Shown here one piece after another: positions 1 to 9,629 of a DNA stretch of 61,043 nt. The DNA lies in NCBI RefSeq assembly GCF_002632875.1, contig NZ_NJCX01000004.1, positions 129,913 to 190,955 of the forward strand. Direction: 5' to 3'. The stretch comes from Xenorhabdus kozodoii. GTDB lineage: Bacteria; Pseudomonadota; Gammaproteobacteria; Enterobacterales; Enterobacteriaceae. The translations under genes and the position numbers were made by a program. Under the pieces are notes generated by a model. The model searched no databases. It had not been told where the DNA came from and saw only the letters and a program-made list of their open reading frames with translations. How positions within the stretch are numbered: the first letter of the stretch is position 1; every line of letters starts with the position of its first letter.

Positions 1-93
1 TGGCACGGGCAGTATGCTCATTAGATGCCGAATAGATTTAAGCAAGCCCACCATACATCAAAATTTGTGTTGCAAAAACGGGGGTGACCATAG

Positions 94-303
94 ATTTTTA
101 TCGGTCTGATTGCTTGGTGGGGATGGCCTATCGGATTAAATAGTGTTTTCGGCCCCTCCGGGTTGGTCGCCCTGCCACTGATGACATCCAACAGCGGCAT
201 CTTCACGGGCATGGCAGTATATAGCGCCGGACTCATCGTCTCCTATATCGCTGGCTTCACGCTAACACTCTTCTTCGGGAGTAAGCATATCGATTTAAAT
301 TAA
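94..303 (+). pseudogene. C-terminal remnant of a PTS sugar permease (EIIC)
   Basis: An open frame of 69 codons runs from just after a TAG stop at 91-93 to TAA at 301-303. The translation is a hydrophobic tail with the elements [13 protein letters not shown] and [15 protein letters not shown] and a final HIDLN, which matches the C terminus of membrane IIC/IIBC components of the glucose-sucrose-trehalose PTS group. No start codon or upstream domains remain; the stop directly before it and unrelated sequence to the left suggest a deletion or insertion joint. It overlaps nothing and ends next to the convergent LysE-type gene. The sugar specificity cannot be told from this piece. Confidence 0.6.
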
Positions 304-909
304 TCAGCCAAACCAGATTAGCGGCACACAAGCAACAGTCAGAACCCCCATGACGATATTGAAAGTAAACCAGGCACGCCGGCTTCTCAGTAAGCGCCCA
401 ATCAATGAACCGAGAATAAGCCAGATTGCACCCGCAAGGGTATTGGCGATTAACATCACGAGACTGATAGCAAAAATGGAATGGTTATATAGCTCTCCGG
501 CCAGACTATAACTACTGACCGCCCCCAATCCCATTAGCCATGTTTTTGGGTTCAAGAACTGCAATAACCAACCTTGATAAATGTTGGCGGGCGTTCCTGC
601 CGATGTTGTGGTGTCCAGCCGCTTATAATGCGAAGTGGCAGTTTTCCAGGCTAACCACAATAAATACAGGCATCCAAGCACTTTCAGCCCCATATGGATG
701 GCAGGATAAATCAGCAGTAACGCGGCAACACCAAACGCAGACAGCAGCAAGATTGTCTGCATTCCCAGAATAATCCCCAGACAAAGCGGGACAGAGCGAC
801 GAATGCCAAAATTTGCTCCCGATGATGTCAGCAACACATTGTTTGGGCCTGGCGTCACTGCGGAAATAAACATAAATATACTAAGCGAGAATATAAAACT
901 GAAAGTCAC
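304..909 (-). CDS. LysE/RhtB-family amino acid or metabolite exporter
   Basis: This encodes about 201 residues with five to six hydrophobic segments. The N-terminal signature VTPGPNNVLLTSSGANFG is typical of LysE/RhtB exporters, which pump amino acids such as homoserine, threonine, lysine or cysteine out through the inner membrane. The conserved FLNPKTWLMGLG stretch after the long loop also fits. I chose the GTG at 907-909 because GGAGGG lies about eight bases upstream and family proteins begin close to this point; an upstream in-frame TTG would add 14 hydrophilic residues. It points away from yheU and converges on the PTS remnant. The substrate is unknown. Confidence 0.85.
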   Translation of the reverse strand: MTFSFIFSLSIFMFISAVTPGPNNVLLTSSGANFGIRRSVPLCLGIILGMQTILLLSAFGVAALLLIYPAIHMGLKVLGCLYLLWLAWKTATSHYKRLDTTTSAGTPANIYQGWLLQFLNPKTWLMGLGAVSSYSLAGELYNHSIFAISLVMLIANTLAGAIWLILGSLIGRLLRSRRAWFTFNIVMGVLTVACVPLIWFG

Positions 910-1092
910 GGGTAGATCCCTCCGACCCAACTCGTTGAGATTTCTTTTCAAGAAAAATAGCAGTATGTTATTTCACATACAAGATAACTAATCATGAAAT
1001 CAATTCATTATGAGTAAGCATTTTTGTCCTTTAAGGGGAAGAAGCAATCCCCGTCTGTGGCGACGTCATCAACAAAGTGAGGCGCAATCACA

Positions 1093-1311
1093 ATGATTAT
1101 CCCGTGGCAACAATTGGAAGCCGATACACTCCTTAACTTGATTGAGGGTTTTGTCTTGCGGGAGGGTACGGATTACGGCGAACAGGAAAAAACGCTCGAA
1201 CAAAAAGTGCAGGATGTCAAACGTCAGCTTGAACGAGGTGAGGTTCTGTTGGTATGGTCTGAACTACATGGAACCGTTAATATCTTGCCTAAAGAGATGT
1301 TTCGACCATAA
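1093..1311 (+). CDS. yheU: YheU family small protein
   Basis: This encodes 72 residues beginning [20 protein letters not shown] and ending with a [14 protein letters not shown] tail, which is the YheU (UPF0270) family and has the usual length. The function of the family is not established. As in E. coli, it lies just upstream of prkB on the same strand (66 bases), so the two are probably co-transcribed. E. coli yheT, which normally precedes it, is not here; the divergent LysE-type exporter gene takes that place. Confidence 0.9.
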   Translation: MIIPWQQLEADTLLNLIEGFVLREGTDYGEQEKTLEQKVQDVKRQLERGEVLLVWSELHGTVNILPKEMFRP

Positions 1312-1377
1312 GTTTCAGCTTGCTCTATTCATTCTAACTGACTGATTCGCCAATTCTATTGTTTAAGGAGTCTGTTC

Positions 1378-2247
1378 ATGTCTGCCAAACATCCCGTCAT
1401 CGCAATCACTGGTTCCAGTGGCGCAGGAACAACCACGACTAGTGTCGCTTTTCGCAAGATTTTCCAACAACTTGGCGTCACCGCCGCACTCATTGAAGGG
1501 GATAGTTTCCATCGTTATACTCGTCCTGAAATGGATGCCGAGATACGGAAAGCCAGAGAGCAGGGCAGACATATCAGCTATTTTGGGCCAGAAGCCAATG
1601 ACTTCGGCATGCTGGAAAAAACCTTCTTTGAGTATGGGGAAGCGGGCAATGGCCGCTGCCGAAAATATCTTCATACCTATGATGAAGCCGTCCCCTATAA
1701 CCAATTGCCAGGTACTTTCACACCGTGGGAACCCTTGCCATCAAACACGGACGTTCTATTTTATGAAGGGCTGCATGGTGGAATTGTCACGCCGCAACAC
1801 AATGTTGCCAGCCATGTTGACCTGTTGATTGGCGTTGTGCCTATCGTCAACCTGGAATGGATACAAAAACTGATCCGCGATACCAGCGAGCGTGGGCATT
1901 CCAGGGAAGCTGTCATGGATTCTGTGGTTCGTTCAATGGATGACTATATCCGCTACATCACGCCTCAGTTTTCACGCACCCACATCAACTTCCAGCGTGT
2001 CCCTACTGTCGATACGTCCAACCCCTTCTCTGCCAAGGCCATTCCCTCGCTGGATGAAAGTTTTATTGTGATCCGCTTCCGTGGCCTCACCCAAATTGAT
2101 TTTCCTTATTTACTCACCATGCTTCAGGGTTCATTTATTTCCAGCATCGATACTATCGTCGTTCCAGGTGGAAAAATGGGGCTAGCAATGGAGTTAATTA
2201 TGGCACCACTTGTTAAGCAATTACTGGAAGGCAAAAAAATCTCGTAA
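1378..2247 (+). CDS. prkB: Phosphoribulokinase-like protein PrkB
   Basis: This encodes 289 residues and matches the YhfF-adjacent enterobacterial PrkB family. The P-loop is GSSGAGTTTTS at about residues 12-22, and the protein continues with FEGD-like (IEGDSFHRY) and YEGLHGG motifs typical of phosphoribulokinase/uridine kinase folds. Despite the name, enterobacteria have no Calvin cycle and the true substrate is not known. The start ATG follows AAGGAG (eight bases upstream). The gene follows yheU in the conserved order and is closed by a hairpin terminator at 2276-2306. Confidence 0.92.
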   Translation: MSAKHPVIAITGSSGAGTTTTSVAFRKIFQQLGVTAALIEGDSFHRYTRPEMDAEIRKAREQGRHISYFGPEANDFGMLEKTFFEYGEAGNGRCRKYLHTYDEAVPYNQLPGTFTPWEPLPSNTDVLFYEGLHGGIVTPQHNVASHVDLLIGVVPIVNLEWIQKLIRDTSERGHSREAVMDSVVRSMDDYIRYITPQFSRTHINFQRVPTVDTSNPFSAKAIPSLDESFIVIRFRGLTQIDFPYLLTMLQGSFISSIDTIVVPGGKMGLAMELIMAPLVKQLLEGKKIS

Positions 2248-2275
2248 TTTACGTCGCTATTTTATTTTTAATAAG

Positions 2276-2306
2276 CAGGTAACAAAAAATAACGTTACCT
2301 GTTTTA
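2276..2306 (+). terminator. Rho-independent terminator after prkB
   Basis: Arms CAGGTAAC (2276-2283) and GTTACCTG (2294-2301) pair perfectly around a ten-base loop and are followed by a T-rich stretch. It lies 29 bases after the prkB stop. Confidence 0.8.
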
Positions 2307-2760
2307 TTTAAATAACTCGGTCATTTTTATGGCATAAATTAAGGGATAAAAATTCGGTTTTCGAAGAGGCAGGTACAGATAAAAAACACCATAACGCATC
2401 AACCGCTCAACGGGTATTCCGCATTATTTTTTTCCTTTTATAAATGTAAAATCAATAAAAGTCTCTCTTCTAACCGATTTCTGGTAATCTGGCCGCCCGT
2501 TTAATATGCTGAAGCGATACAGGAGAAGACAGAAACGTTTTCCTGTGTTACAAACAAGGTTACAAGCGTGGATCGGCAAGGTATATGGATTAAGATCAAT
2601 ATGCCCACGTTTCGACATTCTTATAATCCATATAAAATTCCCGCTTGTCAGTTTTTCAACAGGTTAATATGTTAAGCTATTGACTTTATAAAGCCAGCCT
2701 GAAGAGAAACGACGGTTTCTCACACCATAAAGGCAGAAATAACAACAGAGGATAAAGCGA
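2307..2760 (+). promoter_or_regulatory. crp upstream region and leader
   Basis: This 454-base gap holds no convincing gene. In E. coli the divergent yhfA (OsmC family) lies between prkB and crp; no trace of it is visible here. A short inverted repeat, GAGAAAC (2704-2710) with GTTTCTC (2715-2721) around a GACG loop, would fold in the crp leader. AGAGGA ahead of 2761 is the ribosome site. TTGACT at 2680-2685 resembles a -35 element, but I see no well-spaced -10 and no clear CRP half-site pair, so the promoter is not assigned. Confidence 0.5.
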
Positions 2761-3393
2761 ATGGTTCTCGGCAAGCCACAAACAGACCCTACTCTTGAAT
2801 GGTTTTTGTCACACTGCCATATTCACAAATATCCATCCAAGAGCACGCTTATTCATCAAGGCGAGAAAGCAGAAACGCTTTACTACATTGTTAAAGGTTC
2901 GGTTGCTGTTCTAATAAAAGATGAAGAAGGCAAAGAAATGATTCTCTCTTATTTAAATCAGGGGGATTTCATTGGTGAACTTGGATTGTTTGAAGAGGGG
3001 CAAGAGCGTACGGCATGGGTACGAGCAAAAAGTGCCTGTGAAGTGGCTGAAATTTCCTATAAGAAATTTCGCCAGTTAATTCAGGTGAATCCTGATATTC
3101 TGATGCGTTTATCTGCCCAGATGGCAAGTCGCCTACAAACCACTTCCGAGAAAGTAGGTAACTTAGCCTTTTTGGACGTTACAGGCCGTATCGCCCAGAC
3201 GTTGCTCAATTTGGCCAAACAGCCTGATGCAATGACTCACCCTGATGGTATGCAAATCAAAATCACACGTCAGGAAATTGGGCAAATTGTGGGTTGTTCC
3301 CGTGAAACGGTTGGCCGTATCCTAAAAATGCTGGAAGATCAAAACCTGATCTCTGCACATGGCAAAACCATCGTCGTTTATGGGACGCGTTAA
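2761..3393 (+). CDS. crp: cAMP receptor protein (global regulator)
   Basis: This encodes 210 residues, the exact length of E. coli CRP and almost identical to it by eye ([20 protein letters not shown] start, IVVYGTR end). The cyclic-nucleotide domain contains the phosphate-binding cassette [18 protein letters not shown]. The recognition helix keeps RxE..R in [10 protein letters not shown], so the DNA sequence it binds should be the E. coli one. It acts as a homodimer in the cytoplasm and would also control spf further along in this window. AGAGGA precedes the ATG, and a hairpin terminator follows the stop. Confidence 0.98.
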   Translation: MVLGKPQTDPTLEWFLSHCHIHKYPSKSTLIHQGEKAETLYYIVKGSVAVLIKDEEGKEMILSYLNQGDFIGELGLFEEGQERTAWVRAKSACEVAEISYKKFRQLIQVNPDILMRLSAQMASRLQTTSEKVGNLAFLDVTGRIAQTLLNLAKQPDAMTHPDGMQIKITRQEIGQIVGCSRETVGRILKMLEDQNLISAHGKTIVVYGTR

Positions 3394-3414
3394 TTCCCTA
3401 TAAACCTGAAACTC

Positions 3415-3450
3415 AGCCAGTGCCGCCTGTTACTTCGCACTGGCTTTTTT
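3415..3450 (+). terminator. Rho-independent terminator after crp
   Basis: AGCCAGTGC (3415-3423) pairs with GCACTGGCT (3437-3445) and is followed by TTTTT. It separates crp from the convergent argD. Confidence 0.85.
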
Positions 3451-3467
3451 ATTTCTTCACCCAACCG

Positions 3468-4712
<1,245 letters not shown>

Positions 4713-4728
4713 TTATTTGCCACTTAGA

Positions 4729-4767
4729 AGTGAAATAATAATCATGAAATATGAATAAAAAATCACT
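4729..4767 (-). promoter_or_regulatory. Tandem ARG boxes (ArgR operator) upstream of argD
   Basis: Two 18-base sites have cores TGAAATAATAATCA (4731-4744) and TGAATAAAAAATCA (4752-4765). The consensus core is TGAATWWWWATTCA, so they differ from it at two and one positions. Their centres are 21 bases apart, leaving exactly three bases between 18-base boxes, which is the spacing of ArgR hexamer operators. The site lies in the 122-base gap ahead of argD. Confidence 0.8.
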
Positions 4768-4816
4768 TAAGAGCAAATAAAAAAACAACTGAATGAGGGA
4801 ATGTGGAGGTATCTGG

Positions 4817-5392
4817 CTAATATTTGAGGAAATTATTTAATAACTCATGTCCCTGTTCACTCAGAATGCTTTCTGGATGAAATTGCACGCCTTCCAGTGG
4901 CAAAGTACGATGGCGTATTCCCATAATTTCATCGACATCACCATTGCGCTGACTCCATGCCGTGACTTCAAATGAAGCAGGCAGCGTTTCTGCGGCAATG
5001 ACCAGAGAGTGGTAACGCGTCACCGTTAATGGACGATCCAACCCTTTGAATACCCCTTGCTGACTATGGTGGATCAGGCTGGTTTTTCCATGCATCACTT
5101 CACGCGCTTTAACAACACTGGCGCCAAAAGCCTGCCCTATCGCCTGATGTCCCAGACACACACCGAGGATGGGCAATTTTCCTGCAAAATGTGAAATCGC
5201 TTCCAGCGAGATCCCAGCTTCATTTGGCGTACAAGGGCCAGGAGAAATGACTAAATGAGTCGGCGCCAAATCTTCAATATCTTCAAGCTGTAGCTCATTA
5301 TTACGCTTAACTAAAACCTCTGCCCCTAACTCGCAAAAATATTGATATAAATTGAATGTAAAAGAATCGTAGTTATCTATTATTAGTAACAT
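4817..5392 (-). CDS. pabA: Aminodeoxychorismate synthase, glutamine amidotransferase subunit
   Basis: This encodes 191 residues of a class I glutamine amidotransferase. It supplies ammonia to PabB for 4-amino-4-deoxychorismate in folate synthesis. The nucleophile is in [14 protein letters not shown] and the His-Glu pair is in VQFHPESIL. The full length and N terminus [19 protein letters not shown] are usual for PabA/TrpG. Its position upstream of argD on the same strand matches E. coli and supports PabA over TrpG. AGGA lies about nine bases before the ATG. E. coli fic and yhfG, which sit between pabA and ppiA, are absent. Confidence 0.93.
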   Translation of the reverse strand: MLLIIDNYDSFTFNLYQYFCELGAEVLVKRNNELQLEDIEDLAPTHLVISPGPCTPNEAGISLEAISHFAGKLPILGVCLGHQAIGQAFGASVVKAREVMHGKTSLIHHSQQGVFKGLDRPLTVTRYHSLVIAAETLPASFEVTAWSQRNGDVDEIMGIRHRTLPLEGVQFHPESILSEQGHELLNNFLKY

Positions 5393-5667
5393 AGGAGTAT
5401 ATCCTACTGATTATTATAGTTTTATAAGTTACCCTACCCCACTGGGGTATTATGCATTCTGTATGACAGAAAAATCAGGTAAAGCGGTATCAACAGCAAT
5501 AGGGGACTCATCATATCACAGAAGCACGTTTAAAATAGTGATACAGCGACCCATTGCCACTATGCAACCTAATGCAATTTAACGTGACAGCGTAGGAAAT
5601 GGCGGGGAGGGAGATGATATAAACGGTACTCAAAGGGTTATCTGAATACCGTAATGTCTCATTCGGG

Positions 5668-6237
5668 CTATTTAGCCTCAACCTTGGCAGACAAGATCAC
5701 AATAGGCTTTGCCGGTACATTTTGATAAGGACCAACATTTTCTGTTTTGACCTGGGAAATTTTATCAACGACATCCATACCTTTAACGACTTTGCCAAAA
5801 ACGGCATAGCCGAAGTCACGTTGCCCGTGATCAAGGAAGGCATTATCGGTCACGTTGATAAAAAATTGGCTGGTTGCGCTGTCTTTATCTGCGGTACGTG
5901 CCATAGCAATGGTGCCACGAAGATTGCGCAGGCCATTATCTGCTTCATTTTTGATTGGCTCTCTGGTGGTCTTTTGTTTCATCTCTTTGGTAAAGCCACC
6001 ACCTTGAACCATAAAGCCTGGGATAACACGATGAAAAATGGTGTTGTTATAAAATCCCTCATTGACATACTCAACAAAATTCTTAGTCGTTATTGGTGCC
6101 TTATTGCTGTCTAACTCAAGTTCGATTTCTCCGGCTGAGGTTACCAGCTTCACGTGAGTTTCAGCGGCTAATGCTGGAACAGCTATCGCACTGATAGCAC
6201 ATGCCGTCATAAGCGACACAAAAATACGTTTAAACAT
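5668..6237 (-). CDS. ppiA: Periplasmic peptidyl-prolyl cis-trans isomerase A (cyclophilin)
   Basis: This encodes 189 residues. A signal peptide with a basic start, a hydrophobic core and an ALA-AE cleavage site covers about residues 1-24. The mature part is a cyclophilin-type isomerase with [16 protein letters not shown] and [15 protein letters not shown], the active-site region including the Arg and Phe. It speeds proline isomerisation of proteins folding in the periplasm. A 275-base gap without genes separates it from pabA, and fic/yhfG are missing there. Confidence 0.95.
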   Translation of the reverse strand: MFKRIFVSLMTACAISAIAVPALAAETHVKLVTSAGEIELELDSNKAPITTKNFVEYVNEGFYNNTIFHRVIPGFMVQGGGFTKEMKQKTTREPIKNEADNGLRNLRGTIAMARTADKDSATSQFFINVTDNAFLDHGQRDFGYAVFGKVVKGMDVVDKISQVKTENVGPYQNVPAKPIVILSAKVEAK

Positions 6238-6537
6238 TCATGATTCCTTTATTTTTGAGGTCAACAATAAAACTCATAACAACAAAACTCATTAAGTGTA
6301 ATTCCCAATGAAGTTAAGTTCCAAAGATTTACCTACATTTACGCGTATTTTAGGTGGGTAGCGAGAAACTCTAGCCATACACGACTTTTATGTTCGCATA
6401 GTTAGACAAAGGTTATTCTGGGAATAACCCGCATATTGGTTCGTTTTTTTGACTAAGGCGTAAAGATTGAAGATGTCGGATATTTTTAATATCTTTGTTC
6501 GTGATGAGAATACAAATGGCAATGCCTTACTCTCTAT
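6238..6537. other. Intergenic region between ppiA and darT, with inverted repeat
   Basis: No gene is visible. GGTTATTC (6411-6418) and GAATAACC (6422-6429) form a perfect inverted repeat with a TGG loop, a few bases before an ATTGGTTCGTTTTTTT stretch. On the plus strand it could act as a weak terminator or fold in a leader. This is also where gene order switches from the E. coli crp-ppiA neighbourhood to the engB-polA neighbourhood. Confidence 0.45.
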
Positions 6538-7299
6538 ATGGCATGTTTCCATATATACCAATCTAACTTCAAGTTGCCGCTTGCAAACCAACGAGAGTGT
6601 TTATATCTCCCCGCTACGCGGGGAGATATAAGACGCATCTTGAAAGACGACTGGTATAAATACAGTTTAAATTCCGAGAAGGCATTGATTTGGCGGATTG
6701 TGCACAAAAATAATCTCTCATGGATCCTTCAAAATGGTTTTTTCGCTGGAAATAGTGGTAAAAAGTCAAAGGATTGGGTGGATATTGGTAACCCAGAACT
6801 CATATCGAAAAGGGCTAATCACCCTGTTCCAATTGCCCCTGGGGGGACATTAACCGATGATATCCCGTTTTACTTCACACCGTTTTCACCTATGCTAAAG
6901 AACATACATAGCGGTTGGGGAGGAATAAAACAACGCTCTAACAACGAAATAATCATCCTTGTTTCTAGTTTACATAAATTGAATGAATTAGATGTTCCTT
7001 TTATTTTTACTGATAGCCACGCCTACTACATGTGGTCAAATTTCTATTCTAACATTGCAGATCTAGACAAAATTGACTGGACTATTATTCAATCGAAAGA
7101 TTTCAAAAGAGATCCTGACGATCCCGCTAAATTTGAACGTTACCAAGCTGAAGCTCTTATACATAACTATTGCCCCGTAGAGGCTCTCATTGGTATCGTA
7201 TGTTACTCTAAAGAAGATAAGCCACACTTAGACAGGTTAATTAAACAATCTGGTCATAAAGTTCAAGTGATCGCAAGACCAAACTGGTATTTCTCATGA
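6538..7299 (+). CDS. darT: DarT-like DNA ADP-ribosyltransferase toxin
   Basis: The conserved part starts near 6660 with [14 protein letters not shown] and continues with [42 protein letters not shown] and [15 protein letters not shown] to the C-terminal WYFS. These are the DarT (DUF4433) marks, including the NAD-binding His/Arg region and the catalytic Glu in FERYQAEAL. DarT adds ADP-ribose to thymidines in single-stranded DNA and blocks replication. The ATG at 6538 is the first in frame but has no ribosome site and would add about 40 unrelated residues encoded by an ERIC-like element (6554-6658). A TTG at 6640, inside that element, is an alternative. The native start seems to have been lost to the insertion, so expression may be low. 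It overlaps the antitoxin gene by four bases. Confidence 0.9.
   Translation: MACFHIYQSNFKLPLANQRECLYLPATRGDIRRILKDDWYKYSLNSEKALIWRIVHKNNLSWILQNGFFAGNSGKKSKDWVDIGNPELISKRANHPVPIAPGGTLTDDIPFYFTPFSPMLKNIHSGWGGIKQRSNNEIIILVSSLHKLNELDVPFIFTDSHAYYMWSNFYSNIADLDKIDWTIIQSKDFKRDPDDPAKFERYQAEALIHNYCPVEALIGIVCYSKEDKPHLDRLIKQSGHKVQVIARPNWYFS
6554..6658. repeat. ERIC-like palindromic element in the darT leader
   Basis: The element is bounded by TATACCA...ACTTCAAG on the left and CTTGAAAGACGACTGGTATA on the right, which are imperfect inverted repeats of the kind that end ERIC sequences. Inside, a 13-base arm (6602-6614) and its exact complement (6618-6630) form a very stable hairpin with a three-base loop. 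The element is 105 bases and lies exactly where DarT homologues begin. Confidence 0.65.
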
Positions 7300-7790
7300 T
7301 GCATTATACAAAAGGCAATTTACTCGACTCCGATGTGGAAGCATTGGTTAACACAGTCAATACCGTAGGAGTGATGGGAAAAGGAATTGCTTTAATGTTT
7401 AAAGAACGCTTTCCTTTGAATATGGCTTTGTATAGAAAGGCTTGCCAATCTGGTGCGGTTAATACTGGAAAAATATTTGTGACTGAAACAGGAGAGCTGG
7501 TTGGTCCTCGCTGGATTGTTAACTTTCCAACCAAACAGCACTGGCGTTTCCCCTCTAAAATGGAATGGATTATCGAAGGGTTAAACGACCTCAAAAAATG
7601 GATTGTGGAAAATAACGTCAGGTCTATTGCAATTCCTCCCTTAGGAGCAGGTAACGGTGGCCTTAACTGGGATGATGTGAAACAAGAGATCGAAGTCGCA
7701 TTATCACCTCTAACTGGTGTAAACATCTACATTTACGAGCCTATTGCCAACTACCACAATGTTAGTAAAAAAAGGGAGTTGAGGCATTAA
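7296..7790 (+). CDS. darG: DarG-like antitoxin, macro domain part
   Basis: This encodes 164 residues of a macro domain that removes ADP-ribose from DNA and so reverses DarT. It shows [21 protein letters not shown], the Asn and loop that hold ADP-ribose, and [15 protein letters not shown], the Lys/Gly loop region. The start overlaps darT by four bases (ATGA), so the two are translationally coupled. In related proteins the macro domain continues into a C-terminal domain; here the frame ends at TAA (7788-7790) 17 bases after an A7GGG run, and the expected continuation lies in the -1 frame. The macro domain alone could still be an active hydrolase. Confidence 0.9.
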   Translation: MMHYTKGNLLDSDVEALVNTVNTVGVMGKGIALMFKERFPLNMALYRKACQSGAVNTGKIFVTETGELVGPRWIVNFPTKQHWRFPSKMEWIIEGLNDLKKWIVENNVRSIAIPPLGAGNGGLNWDDVKQEIEVALSPLTGVNIYIYEPIANYHNVSKKRELRH

Positions 7791-7804
7791 CTCCAGCCAG
7801 AGCC

Positions 7805-8356
7805 ATGATCACGGAACTTATCCGTCGTTACTGGATACTGGGTATGGAGTGCAGTTTACTCGAAATTCAGAAACTCGCTTGGTTGCTTTCTAGAGAACTT
7901 GAAAAACAAGGCTTTCAGGATATTCTCAAACTCAAGTTTGAAGCAAAAAACTATGGACCATATGCCCACAATTTAATGCATTTACTCAATGCATTAGATG
8001 GTAGCTATCTCTGTTCTGATAAACGTATTCCTGATAGTGATCCGCTAGATGTCATCCGATTTAATGATGCGAAAAAAGAAAAACTCCAAGCTTACCTGAG
8101 AACCGAAGCTAAAGATTACCTATCGGTATTAGAAAAAACAGCAGAGCTAATCGAAGGATTTGAATCTCCCTATGGCATGGAGCTGCTAGCTACAGTTGAT
8201 TGGCTCCTATATGAAGAGAAATGCGACAGCAATATTGAATCAATTAAAAAAGGACTGAGTCAATGGAAAGCTGGAGCTAAGTGGGCGGCACGAAAGCTAT
8301 CGCTGTTTGAAGATCGCCATGTCAATATCGCTATAAATAGACTTATTTCAGCTTAA
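7805..8356 (+). CDS. darG: DarG-like antitoxin, C-terminal domain (out of frame)
   Basis: This encodes 183 residues starting [20 protein letters not shown] and containing [19 protein letters not shown] and [18 protein letters not shown], the C-terminal domain of DarG-type proteins that contacts the toxin. Upstream of the ATG the same frame stays open back to TAA at 7766-7768 and reads ALTPARA directly before MITEL, as in full-length homologues. The join to the macro domain therefore needs a -1 shift in the A run at 7767-7773. No ribosome site stands before 7805. It may be made as a separate protein, joined by slippage, or be one half of a broken gene. The 148 bases after it hold the engB promoter. 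Confidence 0.8.
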   Translation: MITELIRRYWILGMECSLLEIQKLAWLLSRELEKQGFQDILKLKFEAKNYGPYAHNLMHLLNALDGSYLCSDKRIPDSDPLDVIRFNDAKKEKLQAYLRTEAKDYLSVLEKTAELIEGFESPYGMELLATVDWLLYEEKCDSNIESIKKGLSQWKAGAKWAARKLSLFEDRHVNIAINRLISA

Positions 8357-8434
8357 ATAAAAATAGAATGCGTTAATCGGTTGAATAGCTACGACGATAG
8401 CTATGGGAAAGCAGCGGATCCACCAAGTTACTCC

Positions 8435-8463
8435 TGTCCACAAGCGATTACCCTCGGTATAAT
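8435..8463 (+). promoter_or_regulatory. Likely engB promoter
   Basis: A perfect -10 TATAAT lies at 8458-8463 with TGTCCA at 8435-8440 as a weak -35, 17 bases apart. It is 42 bases before the engB start. Confidence 0.55.
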
Positions 8464-8504
8464 CACCGCGCTGTTTTCGTGTATTCCCCAGGGAGATAAC
8501 CATT

Positions 8505-9128
8505 TTGACCATCAAGAACTACAACTATCATATGACCCACTTTGTCACGAGTGCACCTGACATTCGCCACCTGCCTCAAGATGTGGGCATTGAGGTCGCG
8601 TTTGCCGGTAGGTCAAACGCGGGTAAATCCAGCGCCCTGAATGCACTGACCTGCCAAAAGGGCCTCGCACGTACCAGTAAAACCCCTGGCCGTACCCAAT
8701 TAATTAACCTGTTCGAAGTAGAAGAAGGGGTTCGTCTGGTAGACTTGCCGGGCTATGGCTATGCTGAAGTACCGGAAGAGATGAAGCGTAAATGGCAAAA
8801 TGCCTTGGGAGAGTATCTCCAGAAGCGCGAATGCCTGCTAGGGCTGGTGGTTTTGATGGATATCCGCCACCCACTCAAAGATCTGGATAGGCAAATGATC
8901 GAATGGGCTGTCGTGATGCAAGTCCCCATCATGGTATTGCTAACAAAAGCCGATAAACTGGCATCCGGCGCCCGTAAAAGCCAACTGGCGAAAGTGCGTC
9001 AAGAACTGGCTTCTTTAGAGGGTGATATTCAGGTCGAATATTTCTCCGTCCTGAAAAAAATCGGTATCGATAAACTAGAGCAAAAACTCAACCTTTGGTT
9101 CAACCAACCTGCTATTGCAGCGGAATAA
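8505..9128 (+). CDS. engB: Ribosome biogenesis GTPase EngB (YihA/YsxC)
   Basis: This encodes 207 residues of a TRAFAC GTPase needed for 50S subunit assembly and usually essential. G1 is GRSNAGKS, G2 the T of [12 protein letters not shown]3 DLPGYG, and G4 TKAD. The start is TTG at 8505 with AGGGAG nine bases upstream; the resulting N terminus [20 protein letters not shown] aligns with the E. coli protein, while the later ATG would cut into the family region. It converges on spf and polA, the same neighbours as in E. coli. Confidence 0.95.
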   Translation: MTIKNYNYHMTHFVTSAPDIRHLPQDVGIEVAFAGRSNAGKSSALNALTCQKGLARTSKTPGRTQLINLFEVEEGVRLVDLPGYGYAEVPEEMKRKWQNALGEYLQKRECLLGLVVLMDIRHPLKDLDRQMIEWAVVMQVPIMVLLTKADKLASGARKSQLAKVRQELASLEGDIQVEYFSVLKKIGIDKLEQKLNLWFNQPAIAAE

Positions 9129-9170
9129 TCGCCGCCCTGCTCTATACCCCCAACTTCATAAATCGGACAT

Positions 9171-9280
9171 AAAAAAACGCCCCAGTCAAAAAAAATGACT
9201 GGGGCAGCTAATATTCAGCTAAATCCGATTACGTGAAGTAAAAGGTCTGAAAGATAGAACATCTTACCTCTGTACCCTAC
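9171..9280 (-). ncRNA. spf: Spot 42 small regulatory RNA
   Basis: On the minus strand the sequence begins GTAGGGTACAGAGGTAAGAT at 9280 and continues almost identically to E. coli Spot 42, including the TCTTTCAGACC and CACGTAATCGGATTT segments. It ends in a strong GCCCCAGTCA/TGACTGGGGC hairpin followed by seven T. Spot 42 is an Hfq-bound RNA that represses catabolic genes such as galK and is itself repressed by cAMP-CRP. Its position between polA and engB is conserved. Confidence 0.96.
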
Positions 9281-9572
9281 CCAATAACTTTAACCTATTC
9301 TTTTAATCAAAAAAAGACTTTTTTGTAATTTATTTTCACTAATTACCTCGATTAAGCTGTTAACATTTAAGCAAATCAGGTTAATCCGGCGCCTTTTATG
9401 TAGTTTAATTACATAATTGTGAGATCTAGATCTAATCTAAAACTTAACTTAAATTCTTGTCACACGCCTCCTTGCGGCGTGATTGGAATAATTTTAGTTC
9501 ATTAAACCAGCAGTGATCCCATAAAAATCCTTCAATAAAAAAATTCATCGCCACCAAAACACCCGACGATAA
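9281..9572. other. spf promoter region and spacer towards polA
   Basis: No gene is visible. Minus-strand TTAAAGT about nine bases before the spf 5' end could serve as its -10. A palindrome AGATCTAGATCT lies at 9422-9433 next to TGTGA (9418-9422). The expected CRP site for spf could not be placed with proper spacing by eye. Confidence 0.35.
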
Positions 9573-9602
9573 AAAAAGAGCCACATTCCTGCGACCCTTT
9601 TT
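9573..9602 (-). terminator. Rho-independent terminator of polA
   Basis: On the minus strand a 13-base stem with several G-U pairs closes a GGAA tetraloop and is followed by seven T. It lies 27 bases after the polA stop. Confidence 0.7.
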
Positions 9603-9629
9603 CAGCGTTTAAGTAAGACGAAAGGTCTA

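Noticed and set aside
17-93. Minus-strand tail reading FDVWWACLNLFGI at the left edge
   Set aside because: It might be the end of a transposase, but it is too short and I cannot name the family.
2424-2618. Minus-strand frame of 64 codons between prkB and crp
   Set aside because: No resemblance to yhfA or any family, no ribosome site, and it lies in the crp leader region.
9325-9352. Possible CRP site upstream of spf (TGTAA...TCACT)
   Set aside because: The two halves are seven bases apart instead of six and each is imperfect, so I did not list it as an operator.
9418-9433. TGTGAGATCTAGATCT as a CRP site
   Set aside because: The second half does not read TCACA at the right distance; only a plain palindrome remains.
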